Assembly: GCA_963697565.1 (NCBI GenBank)
Contig: CAVOOM010000007.1
Span: 682,001 to 746,000 of the forward strand
Source: CAWFSE01 sp963697565
GTDB taxonomy: Bacteria; Actinomycetota; Actinomycetes; CAVWCF01
DNA: 64,000 nt
Reading direction: 5' to 3'
Shown in pieces: positions 53,459 through 61,379 of this stretch. The position numbers and the translations under genes were made by a program. The notes beneath the pieces were generated by a model that saw nothing but the letters and a program-made list of their open reading frames with translations, did no database searches and was not told the origin of the DNA. The number at the start of each line of letters is the position of its first letter. Position 1 is the first letter of the stretch.

Positions 53459-53527
53459 GGCGATGACCTGGTCCACCGGCGGCCAGACCGGCCCGTCGCT
53501 CACCGGAGGCGATGACCCGCCGACGGC

Positions 53528-53827
53528 TCAGGCCTGGTCGTAGTGGCCGACCTCCCAGTGCCCGAAGTCGCGGTTGACCAGGCAGCCCTTGAGCATCCCG
53601 ACCACCTTGCCGAGGTACTCGGAGTTCTGCGCGGTGGCCGCCTCGGCCTCCTTGGACTCCCAGAGGCTGACGGTCTGGGCCATGTTCGTGGCGCGGTCGA
53701 GGTAGATCGCCGTGCTCACGTACCCGGGCTGCTGGCGGATCTCCGGGACGATCTGGTCGCGGAAGATCCGGATCGCATCATCGGCCTTGCCTGGGACCAG
53801 GTAGGCCACGATCGTGCGCGCATACAT
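53528..53827 (-). CDS. Small ABM/dimeric alpha-beta barrel protein
   Basis: 99 residues starting MYARTIVAYLVPGKADDAIR, behind GAAAGGGG. The strand-helix pattern with QPGYVSTAIYLDRATN and SLWESKEAEAATAQNSEYL resembles antibiotic biosynthesis monooxygenase-like domains, which dimerise into a beta barrel and can act as mono-oxygenases or scaffolds without cofactor. The His-Trp-Glu tail (FGHWEVGHYDQA) is unusual. Function unknown. It is not coupled to neighbours; TAGCCT at 53895-53900 may be its -10. Confidence 0.7.
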   Translation of the reverse strand: MYARTIVAYLVPGKADDAIRIFRDQIVPEIRQQPGYVSTAIYLDRATNMAQTVSLWESKEAEAATAQNSEYLGKVVGMLKGCLVNRDFGHWEVGHYDQA

Positions 53828-53965
53828 CGTGGGGCCCCTTTCTTCCAAGGGATCCCGCGACACCGCCGGGATCCCGGCTTCTGCCTCCACCTTCAGGCTA
53901 GGACCGGCGGCGCAGGCGGGCAGTGCCGTTGGTCACAGCGCATCGCGGCGGGCCGACTCGGGAGC

Positions 53966-55455
53966 TCACCCTCGGCTGGGGGGCGTCCAGGTCGGGGTGA
54001 GGGCGCCGCGGTCCCGAAGGCCCAACAGCCGCTCGATGGCGTGGCCCGCAGCCAGCAGCCGTGCCTCGCTGTGCGGCCGCCCGATGAGCACCAGGCCCAC
54101 CGGGAGCCCGCGACGAGGCCCATCGGCAGGCAGAGCACCGGCCAGCCGGCGATGGACGGCGCGGCGCTGGCGAGGCCGCCGCCGAGGAAGTGGTCTCCCG
54201 CCGCGAGGTCGCTCTTCCACGCCGGCGCGTACGCCGGGGCGAGCAGGAACTCCGGGGCCCCCTCGCCCTCGAAGGCGGGCTGGAGCACCTCGTCCACGGC
54301 CCAGGCGAGGCAGCGGGCCCGGGCCTCCGCGTACCCCTCGGCCCCCTTGCCGCCGGACTCCAGGGCCGCCTCGAGGAACTCCTGCCCGAAATGCGCCAGC
54401 TCGGCGTCGGCGTGGGCGCGGTTGAACTCCACGACCTCGGCGACCGACCGCACCCCCTCGCCCGGGCGGGCCGCCAGATAGGCGTCCAGGTCGTCCTTGA
54501 GGTCGCCGATGAGGACGGTCAGCTCGTCGGCGCCGACTCCCGCCACCGGGGTGACCGATGACTCGGCGAGCACGGCGCCGGCCGCGTGAGCGACTCCAGG
54601 ACCGAGGCGAAGACAGCATCCGTGCCGGGGTGCCCGCTCAGCCACCCCGTGGCGACGCCCAGCCGGAGGTCGCCGACCGGCATCTGCTCCACCCCGGATG
54701 CGTACGCCGTCGAGGCGGTCAGCGCATCGAGGAGCAGCGCGGCATCGCGGACCGTGCGGGCCATCGGCCCCGGCGAGTCCTGGCTGCTGCTCAGCGGGAC
54801 GACGCCCTCGGTGGAGAGCAGGCCCACCGTGGGCTTGAGTCCGACCACGCCGTTGAGTGAGCGACGGGCAGGTGATGGAGCCGTCGGTCTCGGTGCCGAG
54901 GGCGAGCGGAGCCAGGCCTGCCGCCAGCGCGGCGCCCGACCCCGACGACGAGCCGCCGGCGCTGCGGTCGAGCGCCCACGGGTTGCCGGTGAGGCCGGCG
55001 ACCCCCGACCAGCCGCTGGCCGACCGCGGCGAGCGCAGGTTGGCCCACTCCGAGAGGTTCGCGGCGCCGAGGACCACGAGGCCGGCCTCGCGGAGGGCGG
55101 CCACGATCGGGGCGTCGCGGACCACCGTGCGCCCGGCCAGGGCGAGGGAGCCGGCCGTCCCGGGCAGCCCCACGGCCTCGACGTTGTCCTTGACGAGGAC
55201 CGGGATCCCGTGGAGCGGCCCGCGGGACTTGCCGGCGGCCCGCTCGGCATCGAGCCGGGCCGCCTGCTCAAGGGCGTCGGGGGCCAGCGCGAGCACGGCG
55301 CGCAGGTGGACCGGCCCCGGGCCGTCGACCACCGCGATTCGGTCCAGCAGGGCCTGGGTCAGCTCAACCGACGTCGTCCGCCCGGCCGCGAGATCCGCGG
55401 CGATGCTCGTACGCGGAGGCCGCGGCGATCGCGGAGGTGGGCGGGTGCGGGTCAC
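53966..55455 (-). CDS. Amidase signature-family protein (three frameshifts)
   Basis: About 496 residues from GTG 55455. The Ser-cisSer-Lys triad is intact: Lys in GIPVLVKDNVEAVGLPGTAG, cis-Ser and Ser in DRSAGGSSSGSGAALAAGL. GTETDGSITCP, NGVVGLKPTVGLLSTEGVVP and SIAGWPVLCLPMG are further amidase blocks. It ends LVLIGRPHSEARLLAAGHAI and RGALTPTWTPPSRG. Breaks lie near 54855, 54590 and 54105. Amidases of this type cleave small amides or act on peptides; without neighbours of GatB/C it is not the tRNA amidotransferase. The first 25 residues are uncertain. Confidence 0.85.
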
Positions 55456-55617
55456 GGGACACCGGGCGAGTGTTCCAAAGCCGGCGCGCCGCGACCACCG
55501 GAGCGGAGGCACTCCGCCGTCAGGAATGCACCCGTCGACCTTGTGCCCTACCGCGCCACGGCCAGCAGGCGCACACTCGCACTGGGACTGAGTGGCGAGC
55601 CCGCGGCCGGATGCGGG

Positions 55618-56373
55618 GTGGTGATCGTGTGGGAGTCGGCCACGTCGAGACCCCGCCGGAGGGATGACGTCGGGGCACCCGGTGGACGGGCAAGGGGTCC
55701 GCTCACCGGATTCGCGGACCGCCACGAGGCCGGGCGCCTGCTCGCGGCGGCGCTGGACCATCTGCGCGGCACCGACGTCGTGGTCGTGGGGCTGCCTCGC
55801 GGAGGCGTCCCGGTGGCGTACGAGGTTGCCTGCGCCCTTGGGGCGCCCCTCGATGTCATCGTCGTGCGCAAGCTCGGCGTGCCGTTCCAGCCGGAGCTGG
55901 CGATGGGAGCGATCGGAGAAGACGAAATCCGCGTCGTCAACGACGACGTCGTACGCCACGCCGGCGTCTCCGCCGAGCAGTTGGAGGCGGTCGAGGCCAG
56001 GGAGCGGATTGAGCTGGCGCGCCGCGCGCAGCTGTTCCGATCCGGCCGCCGGCGCATCCCGCTGGCCGGGCGCGTCGTCGTGGTCGTCGACGACGGCGTC
56101 GCCACCGGATCCACCGCGGCTGCGGCCTGCCGCGTCGCCCGGGCCGAGGGCGCCCGGAGGGTGATCCTTGCGGTCCCGGTCGCCCCCACCGAGTGGGCGG
56201 AGCGACTGGCCGGCGTGGCCGACGAGCTCTTCTGCCTGCTGAACCCCCCGTCGTTCTTCGGCGTGGGTCAGTTCTACGACGACTTCAGCCAGACCAGCGA
56301 CGGGAGGTCGCCGCGTGCCTGGAGCGCGCCGCCGATCGGCCCTCGGCCGGGACGGCGCGGGACGAGGAGGTGA
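55618..56373 (+). CDS. Phosphoribosyltransferase-domain protein
   Basis: About 251 residues; the start is unclear (GTG codons at 55618, 55621 and 55627 share the frame). FADRHEAGRLLAAALDHLRG, VVVVGLPRGGVPVAYEVA, LDVIVVRKLGVPFQPELAMG and the PRPP loop VVVVDDGVATGSTAAAA are typical of the free-standing PRTases found near dienelactone-hydrolase genes. The frame ends at 56373 overlapping the next start (GTGA), but conserved homologues continue DFSQTSD-x-EV; here EVAACLERAADRP appears one frame away near 56302. So an indel probably hides either a normal end or a fusion with the hydrolase. Substrate unknown. Confidence 0.75.
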   Translation: MVIVWESATSRPRRRDDVGAPGGRARGPLTGFADRHEAGRLLAAALDHLRGTDVVVVGLPRGGVPVAYEVACALGAPLDVIVVRKLGVPFQPELAMGAIGEDEIRVVNDDVVRHAGVSAEQLEAVEARERIELARRAQLFRSGRRRIPLAGRVVVVVDDGVATGSTAAAACRVARAEGARRVILAVPVAPTEWAERLAGVADELFCLLNPPSFFGVGQFYDDFSQTSDGRSPRAWSAPPIGPRPGRRGTRR

Positions 56374-57017
56374 AGGTCGTCGTCGGTCCGCTGCGGCTGG
56401 CCGGCCACCTCACCGCCCCTTCAGGGGCCTGCGGCCTGGTGCTGTTCGCTCACGGCAGCGGCAGCAGCCGGCTGAGCCCCCGCAACCGCTATGTGGCGTC
56501 GGTGCTCAACGAGGCCGGACTCGCCACCCTGCTGTTCGACCTGCTCACGACCGACGAGGAGGCCGACCGCGCCAACGTGTTCGACATCGAGCTGCTGGCG
56601 GGCCGGCTGGGAGACGCAAGTGCGGTACCTCGCGCGCCGATCCCGGCCTGGGCCGGCTCCCGATCGGCCTGTTCGGGGCCAGCACCGGGGCGGCTGCCGC
56701 GCTGTGGGCGGCCGCTGAGCCGGCGGCGGACGTGGCCGCGGTGGTGTCGCGGGGTGGGCGCCCCGATCTCGCCGGCCCGCGACTGCGGGAGGTCCGCGCG
56801 CCGACGCTGCTCATCGTGGGCGGCCGCGACACGGTGGTGCTCGACCTCAACCGCCAGGCGCAGGCGCGGTTGCGCTGCGAGAGCCGGCTGGAGATCGTGC
56901 CCGGGCGCGACCCACCTGTTCGAGGAGCCGGGCACGCTGCAGGCCGCCGCCGAGCTGGCCCGCGACTGGTTCCTACGCCATCTCGGCGACCCCGAGACCC
57001 CCGAGGCGAGCCGCTGA
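56370..57017 (+). CDS. Dienelactone hydrolase-like alpha/beta hydrolase (two frameshifts)
   Basis: About 215 residues from GTG 56370. GLVLFAHGSGSSRLSPRNRY is the oxyanion region and LATLLFDLLTTDEEADR the next block. After a break near 56620 the frame gives GLFGASTGAAAALWAA (nucleophile Ser) and LREVRAPTLLIVGGRDTVVL (Asp). After another near 56910 it gives ATHLFEEPGTLQAAAELARDW (His). This group is called dienelactone hydrolase-like but no substrate is established. It is coupled or fused to the phosphoribosyltransferase. Confidence 0.78.
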   Translation: MKVVVGPLRLAGHLTAPSGACGLVLFAHGSGSSRLSPRNRYVASVLNEAGLATLLFDLLTTDEEADRANVFDIELLAGRLGDASAVPRAPIPAWAGSRSACSGPAPGRLPRCGRPLSRRRTWPRWCRGVGAPISPARDCGRSARRRCSSWAAATRWCSTSTARRRRGCAARAGWRSCPGATHLFEEPGTLQAAAELARDWFLRHLGDPETPEASR

Positions 57018-57066
57018 CCGGATCGCCGCGCGAGGCGCGACCGGCTGGCGCCGCGTAGACCGTCGG

Positions 57067-57138
57067 TGGGCGCAGAGGGTGTCGAACCCCCGGCCTCCTG
57101 CTTGTAAGGCAGGCGCTCTCCCGCTGAGCTATGCGCCC
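57067..57138 (-). tRNA. tRNA-Val (anticodon UAC)
   Basis: Folds into a cloverleaf on the minus strand: acceptor GGGCGCA with TGCGCCC, D-arm GCTC-AGCGGGA-GAGC, anticodon stem CCTGC/GCAGG with loop CTTACAA (anticodon TAC), and T-arm GGGGG-TTCGACA-CCCTC with one G-U-type mismatch. The discriminator is A. CCA is not encoded (ACCG follows). Confidence 0.93.
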
Positions 57139-57172
57139 CGATCGGCGGGGAGCCTACCGGCGGACGTGGAAC

Positions 57173-57214
57173 GGCCGCGGCCGCAGTGGTCTCGGACCCA
57201 CTGAAGCCGCGGCC
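57173..57214 (-). terminator. Hairpin terminator after the zinc-ribbon gene
   Basis: Outer arms GGCCGCGGC (57173-57181) and GCCGCGGCC (57206-57214) plus inner CAGTGG/CCACTG pair around a short loop. It follows the minus-strand gene ending at 57265 and precedes the tRNA, separating the two units. Confidence 0.75.
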
Positions 57215-57264
57215 GGTGACTCCAGGGAACCGTCGCCTCGGGCACTCCGCAATTCGAGCGGGAC

Positions 57265-57633
57265 TCAGCCCTCTCGCTGGTCCGGCTGGGTCTCGAACAC
57301 GCGATGCAGGGCCACGTCGACGTCTGCGGACAGCGCGGCCGCCGGATCCCCCGCCGTCGTGGGCGGCTGCTCTGGGCCGGGCAGCCCCGGCCCCTCGTGC
57401 CCGCACGAGCGGCAGGCCGTCTCCCCCAGCCGGCGGACGAGGGCCGTGGACCCGCAGCTAGCGCAGCGGTCGAGCACGTCCGGCCAGGCGGGCGAACGCT
57501 GGCAGTCTGGGCAGATCAGGACCAGCCGGCCCTCGGCGACCCCGCGCTTCCACGGGCTGGGCCCGCGCCCCGGATCGGACTGCCGGCGCCCGCAGCGCAG
57601 GCAGCCGACCTGGGGGGCGGCCCGGTCCGCCAT
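57265..57633 (-). CDS. Double zinc-ribbon protein, hypothetical
   Basis: 122 residues from ATG 57633. Four CxxC pairs: VGCLRCGRR, LICPDCQRS, DRCASCGST and TACRSCGHEG, enough for two C4 zinc sites. The C-terminal 35 residues are Pro/Ala/Asp-rich. Starts 7 bases after the peroxiredoxin stop on the same strand, so the two are co-expressed. No family name comes to mind; zinc ribbons can bind nucleic acid or protein or sense redox. Confidence 0.65.
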   Translation of the reverse strand: MADRAAPQVGCLRCGRRQSDPGRGPSPWKRGVAEGRLVLICPDCQRSPAWPDVLDRCASCGSTALVRRLGETACRSCGHEGPGLPGPEQPPTTAGDPAAALSADVDVALHRVFETQPDQREG

Positions 57634-57640
57634 CGAGAGG

Positions 57641-58108
57641 TCAGGCGGCGCCGGCGAGGTTGGCCAGCGCGTTCTTGTACTCCTGCGGGTCACGGACGTC
57701 GGGGATCGCGTTGACGACCTTCCAGCGCACGACGCCGGCCTTGTCGATGATGAACGTGGCGCGCAGGGCCGCGCCCCGCTCGTCGTTGAAGACGCCGTAC
57801 GCCTGAGCGGTGGCCCCATGCGGCCAGTGGTCGGAGAGCAGCTGGAAGGCGTAGCCCTCCTGCTCGGAGAAGATCCGCAGCGAGAACTTGGCGTCGCAGG
57901 AGACCGCGAGGGTGACCGTGTCGTCGTTGTCGAAGTCGGCGATCTGGTCGCGGATCGCGCACAGCTCGCCGGTGCAGGGCCCGGTGAAGGCCCAGGGGTA
58001 GAAGATCAAGACGACGTTCTTCTGGCCGCGGTACTGCGACAGCGTCACCGTCTCGCCGTGCTGGTTGCTGAGCGAGAAGTCGGGGGCCTCGTGGCCGACC
58101 TCGGGCAT
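57641..58108 (-). CDS. ahpE: One-Cys peroxiredoxin, AhpE-type
   Basis: 155 residues from ATG 58108, with GAGAGGA upstream. VVLIFYPWAFTGPCTGELCA contains the peroxidatic Cys in the AhpE-like context (FTGxCTGEL); LSNQHGETVTLSQYRGQ and VVNAIPDVRDPQEY are further family positions. It reduces hydroperoxides and in actinobacteria is recycled by mycothiol/mycoredoxin. A second Cys (ELCA) is close by. It is paired with the zinc-ribbon gene. Confidence 0.9.
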   Translation of the reverse strand: MPEVGHEAPDFSLSNQHGETVTLSQYRGQKNVVLIFYPWAFTGPCTGELCAIRDQIADFDNDDTVTLAVSCDAKFSLRIFSEQEGYAFQLLSDHWPHGATAQAYGVFNDERGAALRATFIIDKAGVVRWKVVNAIPDVRDPQEYKNALANLAGAA

Positions 58109-58148
58109 GCGGGGGTCCTCTCGGTTGCGAACGGGGCGCCGATCGTGG

Positions 58149-58154
58149 CAGGCT
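58149..58154 (+). promoter_or_regulatory. Putative -10 of a leaderless promoter (CAGGCT)
   Basis: CAGGCT ends 6 bases before GTG 58161. Confidence 0.4.
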
Positions 58155-58160
58155 GCCAGC

Positions 58161-59079
58161 GTGTCACAGCTCCCCGCGCCGCTCATCCCGAGCCCCGGCT
58201 CGCGCGGCCTGGCCACCGCCGACCTGGCCGGGCTCGGCGAGCGCGTCATCGGCGGCTGGCAGGCGTTCCTCGACGTCGCCGCCGAGGCGGACCTGGGCCT
58301 GCCGTCGCGGAAGGCCGGCTGGAGCGGGCACGACATCGTGGTCCACCTCGGGGCCTGGGACGACGCGCGCACCCTCGACGACATCCTCGACGACGCCCGG
58401 CAGGGCCGCGTTCACACCGTCGACCAGTCGGCGCTAGGCCGAGCCCTCATCGACCCAGCACGCGGACGCGTCCCGCGAGGAGGCGCTGCAGGCTGTGCAG
58501 GTGGCCCTCGACACGGCGGTGCAGTGGTTCGGCGACCTCGAGGCGGCCGGTGAGGACGCCCTGCTGCTGACCGCGTCACCGCTGGGCGCGCTGCCCGTGG
58601 CCACGCTCCTGCACGCGGCCGTCTACCAGCTCGCCTGCAGCGCGCTCGACCTTGAGCCGTGCGGCGTCGAGGTCGGCGACGACCTGCTCGACGCCGGGCT
58701 GATCGCGCTGGTGGACAGCGCGGGGGCCCTGACCGCACGCAAGGGGGCCACCGCCTCGCTCTCGGCATCCACCGACTCGGGGGTCTGGGGGTTCGGCGCC
58801 ACCGCCGGCGACTGGTCCGCGGTCGAGCTCGACGAGCCCGCCGGCCCCTCGGTGCAGGCCTCCGCCCGCCTCATCCTGGACATCACCTCGGGGCGCACCA
58901 GCCAGGTGGGGGCGATGTACCGCTCCGGCGACCTCCGCGTGCACGACCTCCCGGGCCTGCTCCGGCTGGCCCCCCTGATCCAGGACGTGCCGGGAATCCC
59001 CGGCGGCGCCGCCCTCGGCGCGGCCACGAGGTACCTCGGCGGGCTGAGCCGGATCGCCGACCTGTTCCGCCGCGGCTGA
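58161..59079 (+). CDS. Maleylpyruvate isomerase N-terminal/DinB-like protein (frameshifted)
   Basis: About 305 residues from GTG 58161. GLGERVIGGWQAFLDVAAEA and GWSGHDIVVHLGAWDDARTL (with the metal His) match the N-terminal DinB-like domain of mycothiol-dependent enzymes; LLHAAVYQLACSALDLEPCG holds a second possible His. After a break near 58450 the frame continues EALQAVQVALDTAVQWFGDL. The last 130 residues include a SCP2-like region (SVQASARLILDITSGRTSQV). Probable thiol transferase with mycothiol; substrate unknown. Confidence 0.65.
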
Positions 59080-59124
59080 CGCGGGCGCGCTCGCCGCGGC
59101 CGGCCCGACGTCGGCAAGTCGCCT

Positions 59125-59871
59125 TCAGACCGGGTCGGCCAGCGGCGGCTCGCCGAGGTGGACGGCGTACATCGCGCGGGTCCTGGCGGCGAGCGCGGCC
59201 GCATCCAGGCCTTCGTACGACTCCGGCGGGATCGGCTCAAGCACCTGGATCCCGATCGTCTGGTGGCCGCGGAGCACGAACCCGTGCTTGGGCAGCGCAT
59301 CGGCGGTGCCGGTCACCACGACCGGCAGGATCGGCAGCCCCAGCCGGATCGCGAGGTCGAACGCGCCCGGCTTGAACGCCTGCAGGTGGCCGTCCGGCGC
59401 GCGCGTGCCCTCGGGGAACATCAGGATCGACGAGCCCGAGCGCAGCGTCTCCTCGCAGCGCGCGAGCATCTCGATGACGCTCGCCCGGTCGCCGCGCTTG
59501 AGCGGGATGTAGCGGTTCAGCCGCATGTTCCAGCCGATGAACGGGACCTTGAAGTTCTCGATCTTCGACACCCACTTGAAGTGCCGGAACAGCCGGAACA
59601 GCACCAGGATGTCGAGCAGCGACAGGTGGTTGGCCACCATGACGTACGTCGTCTGCGGGTCGATCCGCTCGCGTCCGCGCACGGTGACCGGCCACAGCGG
59701 GTTCAGCCAGGTGTACAGCGATGCCCAGAAGCACGTGAAGCGGTGCAGCGCCACGCCGCGGCGGTCGAACGGCAGCGTCACCAACCACAGCAGCAGCGCC
59801 AGCGGGAAGAGCAGCACCGAGCTCACCGCGATGAAGCCCCAGAAGGCGAGCGAGGCCAGCCGGTTGAGCAC
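59125..59871 (-). CDS. 1-acyl-sn-glycerol-3-phosphate acyltransferase, PlsC family
   Basis: 248 residues from GTG 59871. One or two N-terminal membrane helices (LAFWGFIAVSSVLLFPLALL), block I ANHLSLLDI (NHxxxxD), RYIPLKRGDRASV, block III LMFPEGTRAPDGHLQAFKPG and LPILPVVVTGTADAL. It makes phosphatidic acid, the precursor of phospholipids. It is a second family member, unlike the one at 12831, and intact. The stop of DUF3052 lies 6 bases upstream on the same strand. Confidence 0.9.
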   Translation of the reverse strand: MLNRLASLAFWGFIAVSSVLLFPLALLLWLVTLPFDRRGVALHRFTCFWASLYTWLNPLWPVTVRGRERIDPQTTYVMVANHLSLLDILVLFRLFRHFKWVSKIENFKVPFIGWNMRLNRYIPLKRGDRASVIEMLARCEETLRSGSSILMFPEGTRAPDGHLQAFKPGAFDLAIRLGLPILPVVVTGTADALPKHGFVLRGHQTIGIQVLEPIPPESYEGLDAAALAARTRAMYAVHLGEPPLADPV

Positions 59872-59877
59872 CGGTGG

Positions 59878-60309
59878 CTAGCGTCGGCCGAGCTTGGGCG
59901 CGACGAGCCGGGTGCCGGTCCAGTCCCGGGCGGCGGCGACCGTGCTGGTCGCCGACAGCCCTGCGGTGGGGGCCGCCTCGCCGATGTCGCTCGACTCGAC
60001 GTGCCCGTCCCGCCCGGACTTCGGCGTGAGCAGCCACACCACGCCTCCGGCCGCCAGCGGGGTGAGGGCGTCCACGAGCGCGTCCACGAGGTCGCCGTCG
60101 TCCTCGCGCCACCACAGCAGCACGCCGTCGACCACGTCCTCGTAGTCCTCGTCGACGATGGGCTGCCCGATCACCGCCTCGATCGCCGCCCGCAGGGGCT
60201 CATCGCAGTCGTCGTCCCAGCCGATCTCCAGCAGCACCATCCCGGCCCGCAGGCCAAGCCGGGCCGCAGCCGAGCGGTCGGGCTCCGCGGAGTCCGCGGT
60301 CGCGCTCAC
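59878..60309 (-). CDS. DUF3052-family protein
   Basis: 143 residues from GTG 60309. LRAGMVLLEIGWDDDCDEPL, DVVDGVLLWWREDDGDLVDA and GGVVWLLTPKSGRDGHVESS define the family; a Lys/Arg-poor acidic start and a basic end (RLVAPKLGRR). Found beside aceE in many actinobacteria, as here. No function is known to me. A role in the pyruvate dehydrogenase context is only suggested by location. Confidence 0.85.
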   Translation of the reverse strand: MSATADSAEPDRSAAARLGLRAGMVLLEIGWDDDCDEPLRAAIEAVIGQPIVDEDYEDVVDGVLLWWREDDGDLVDALVDALTPLAAGGVVWLLTPKSGRDGHVESSDIGEAAPTAGLSATSTVAAARDWTGTRLVAPKLGRR

Positions 60310-60506
60310 GAGATGACCTCCAGGTACGGGGTGGACGGCGTCGTGTCGAGTAGTTCATCGGAGCCGCCGCGCGGGCGCAAGCACATCGGCACATCGGGGG
60401 CGCGGTTCCCTCGACCGGCGGCAGGACGGGGCGGCGCGCCGTAAGGTCGGGGGGTCGGGCCGCCGGGGCCCGGCGGCTGTCTGTCCTGGGCGTCGGGGAG
60501 CATCAC

Positions 60507-61367
60507 GTGGCCAAGAAGATGATCAACGGGCGACCCGCCATGACGACCCGGCGCAAGATGACGATCGCCACCTGGCGCCCGTCCAAGGCCGGCGTCATCC
60601 ACGGGACGATGACCGTCGACGCGACGGCCGCGCTGCGCTACCTCGAGGACCTGCGCGAGCGCACCGGCGAGCGCGTGACGGTGACCGCCCTGGTCGGCGC
60701 GGCCGTGGGCCGCGCGCTGGCGGCCGAGCCGACCCTCAACGGGCGCATCGCCTTCGGGCGGTACATCCCCTTCGACGACGTGGTGGTGTCCTTCCTCGTC
60801 CAGATGGACGAGGGGGGCGACCTGGCCCAGGTTCGGGTCGAGGACGCCGACCGCAAGTCGGTCGTGGAGGTCAGCCGCGAGCTGCACGCGCGCGCCACGC
60901 GGCTGCGGTCCGGCCAGGACGAGGCGTACGAGAAGTCCAAGAAGACGATGAAGGTCCTGCCGACGTGGGCGCTGCGCCGCGTGCTGTCCTTCTCCGGATT
61001 CGTCACCAGCGGGCTCGGCAAGCCCGCCTTCGGGCAGCCCGCCTTCCCCTTCGGAGCGGCCATCGTCACGAGCGTCGGCATGCTGGGCATCGACGAGGCG
61101 TTCGTGCCGCTCACCCCTTTCGCCCGGGTGCCGATCTACGTCGCGGTCGGGGCCATCCGCGACATGGTCTTCGTCGAGGACAACGCCCCCGTGGTGCGGC
61201 CCGGGATCACCCTCACGTGCACCCTCGACCACCGCTTCGTGGACGGCTTCCAGGCGGGGGGCCTCGCCCGCGAGATGCGGCGCTCCTTCACCGATCCAGC
61301 CTCGCTGGGCGCGGTGCCCGCGGGCGGCCCGATCGCGTCCGAGGTGACGGACTCGCCCGCGACGTAG
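60507..61367 (+). CDS. E2-like acyltransferase catalytic domain without lipoyl domain
   Basis: 286 residues from GTG 60507, with CGGGGAG just upstream. The fold of 2-oxo acid dehydrogenase acyltransferases is recognisable from TALVGAAVGRALAAEPTLNG, VVVSFLVQMDEGGDLAQVRV and the catalytic LDHRFVDGFQAGG (HxxxDG). There is no lipoyl domain and no peripheral-binding domain, so it cannot run the normal complex reaction. It stands immediately upstream of aceE (12 bases between stop and start) and divergent from DUF3052. It may be a free acyl-CoA transferase; substrate unknown. Confidence 0.8.
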   Translation: MAKKMINGRPAMTTRRKMTIATWRPSKAGVIHGTMTVDATAALRYLEDLRERTGERVTVTALVGAAVGRALAAEPTLNGRIAFGRYIPFDDVVVSFLVQMDEGGDLAQVRVEDADRKSVVEVSRELHARATRLRSGQDEAYEKSKKTMKVLPTWALRRVLSFSGFVTSGLGKPAFGQPAFPFGAAIVTSVGMLGIDEAFVPLTPFARVPIYVAVGAIRDMVFVEDNAPVVRPGITLTCTLDHRFVDGFQAGGLAREMRRSFTDPASLGAVPAGGPIASEVTDSPAT

Positions 61368-61373
61368 CACGAT
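61368..61373 (+). promoter_or_regulatory. Putative -10 of leaderless aceE promoter (CACGAT)
   Basis: CACGAT ends 6 bases before GTG 61380 and straddles the TAG of the acyltransferase gene. Confidence 0.45.
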
Positions 61374-61379
61374 GGCCCG

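Noticed and set aside
57067..57138. tRNA as an integration site of a mobile element
   Set aside because: No integrase, no repeated tRNA 3' end and only housekeeping-type genes on either side.
664..59079. Programmed ribosomal frameshifting in sucB, lipA, glnE and others
   Set aside because: There are too many sites, in both directions, without slippery heptamers or shared downstream structures. Sequencing indels explain them better.
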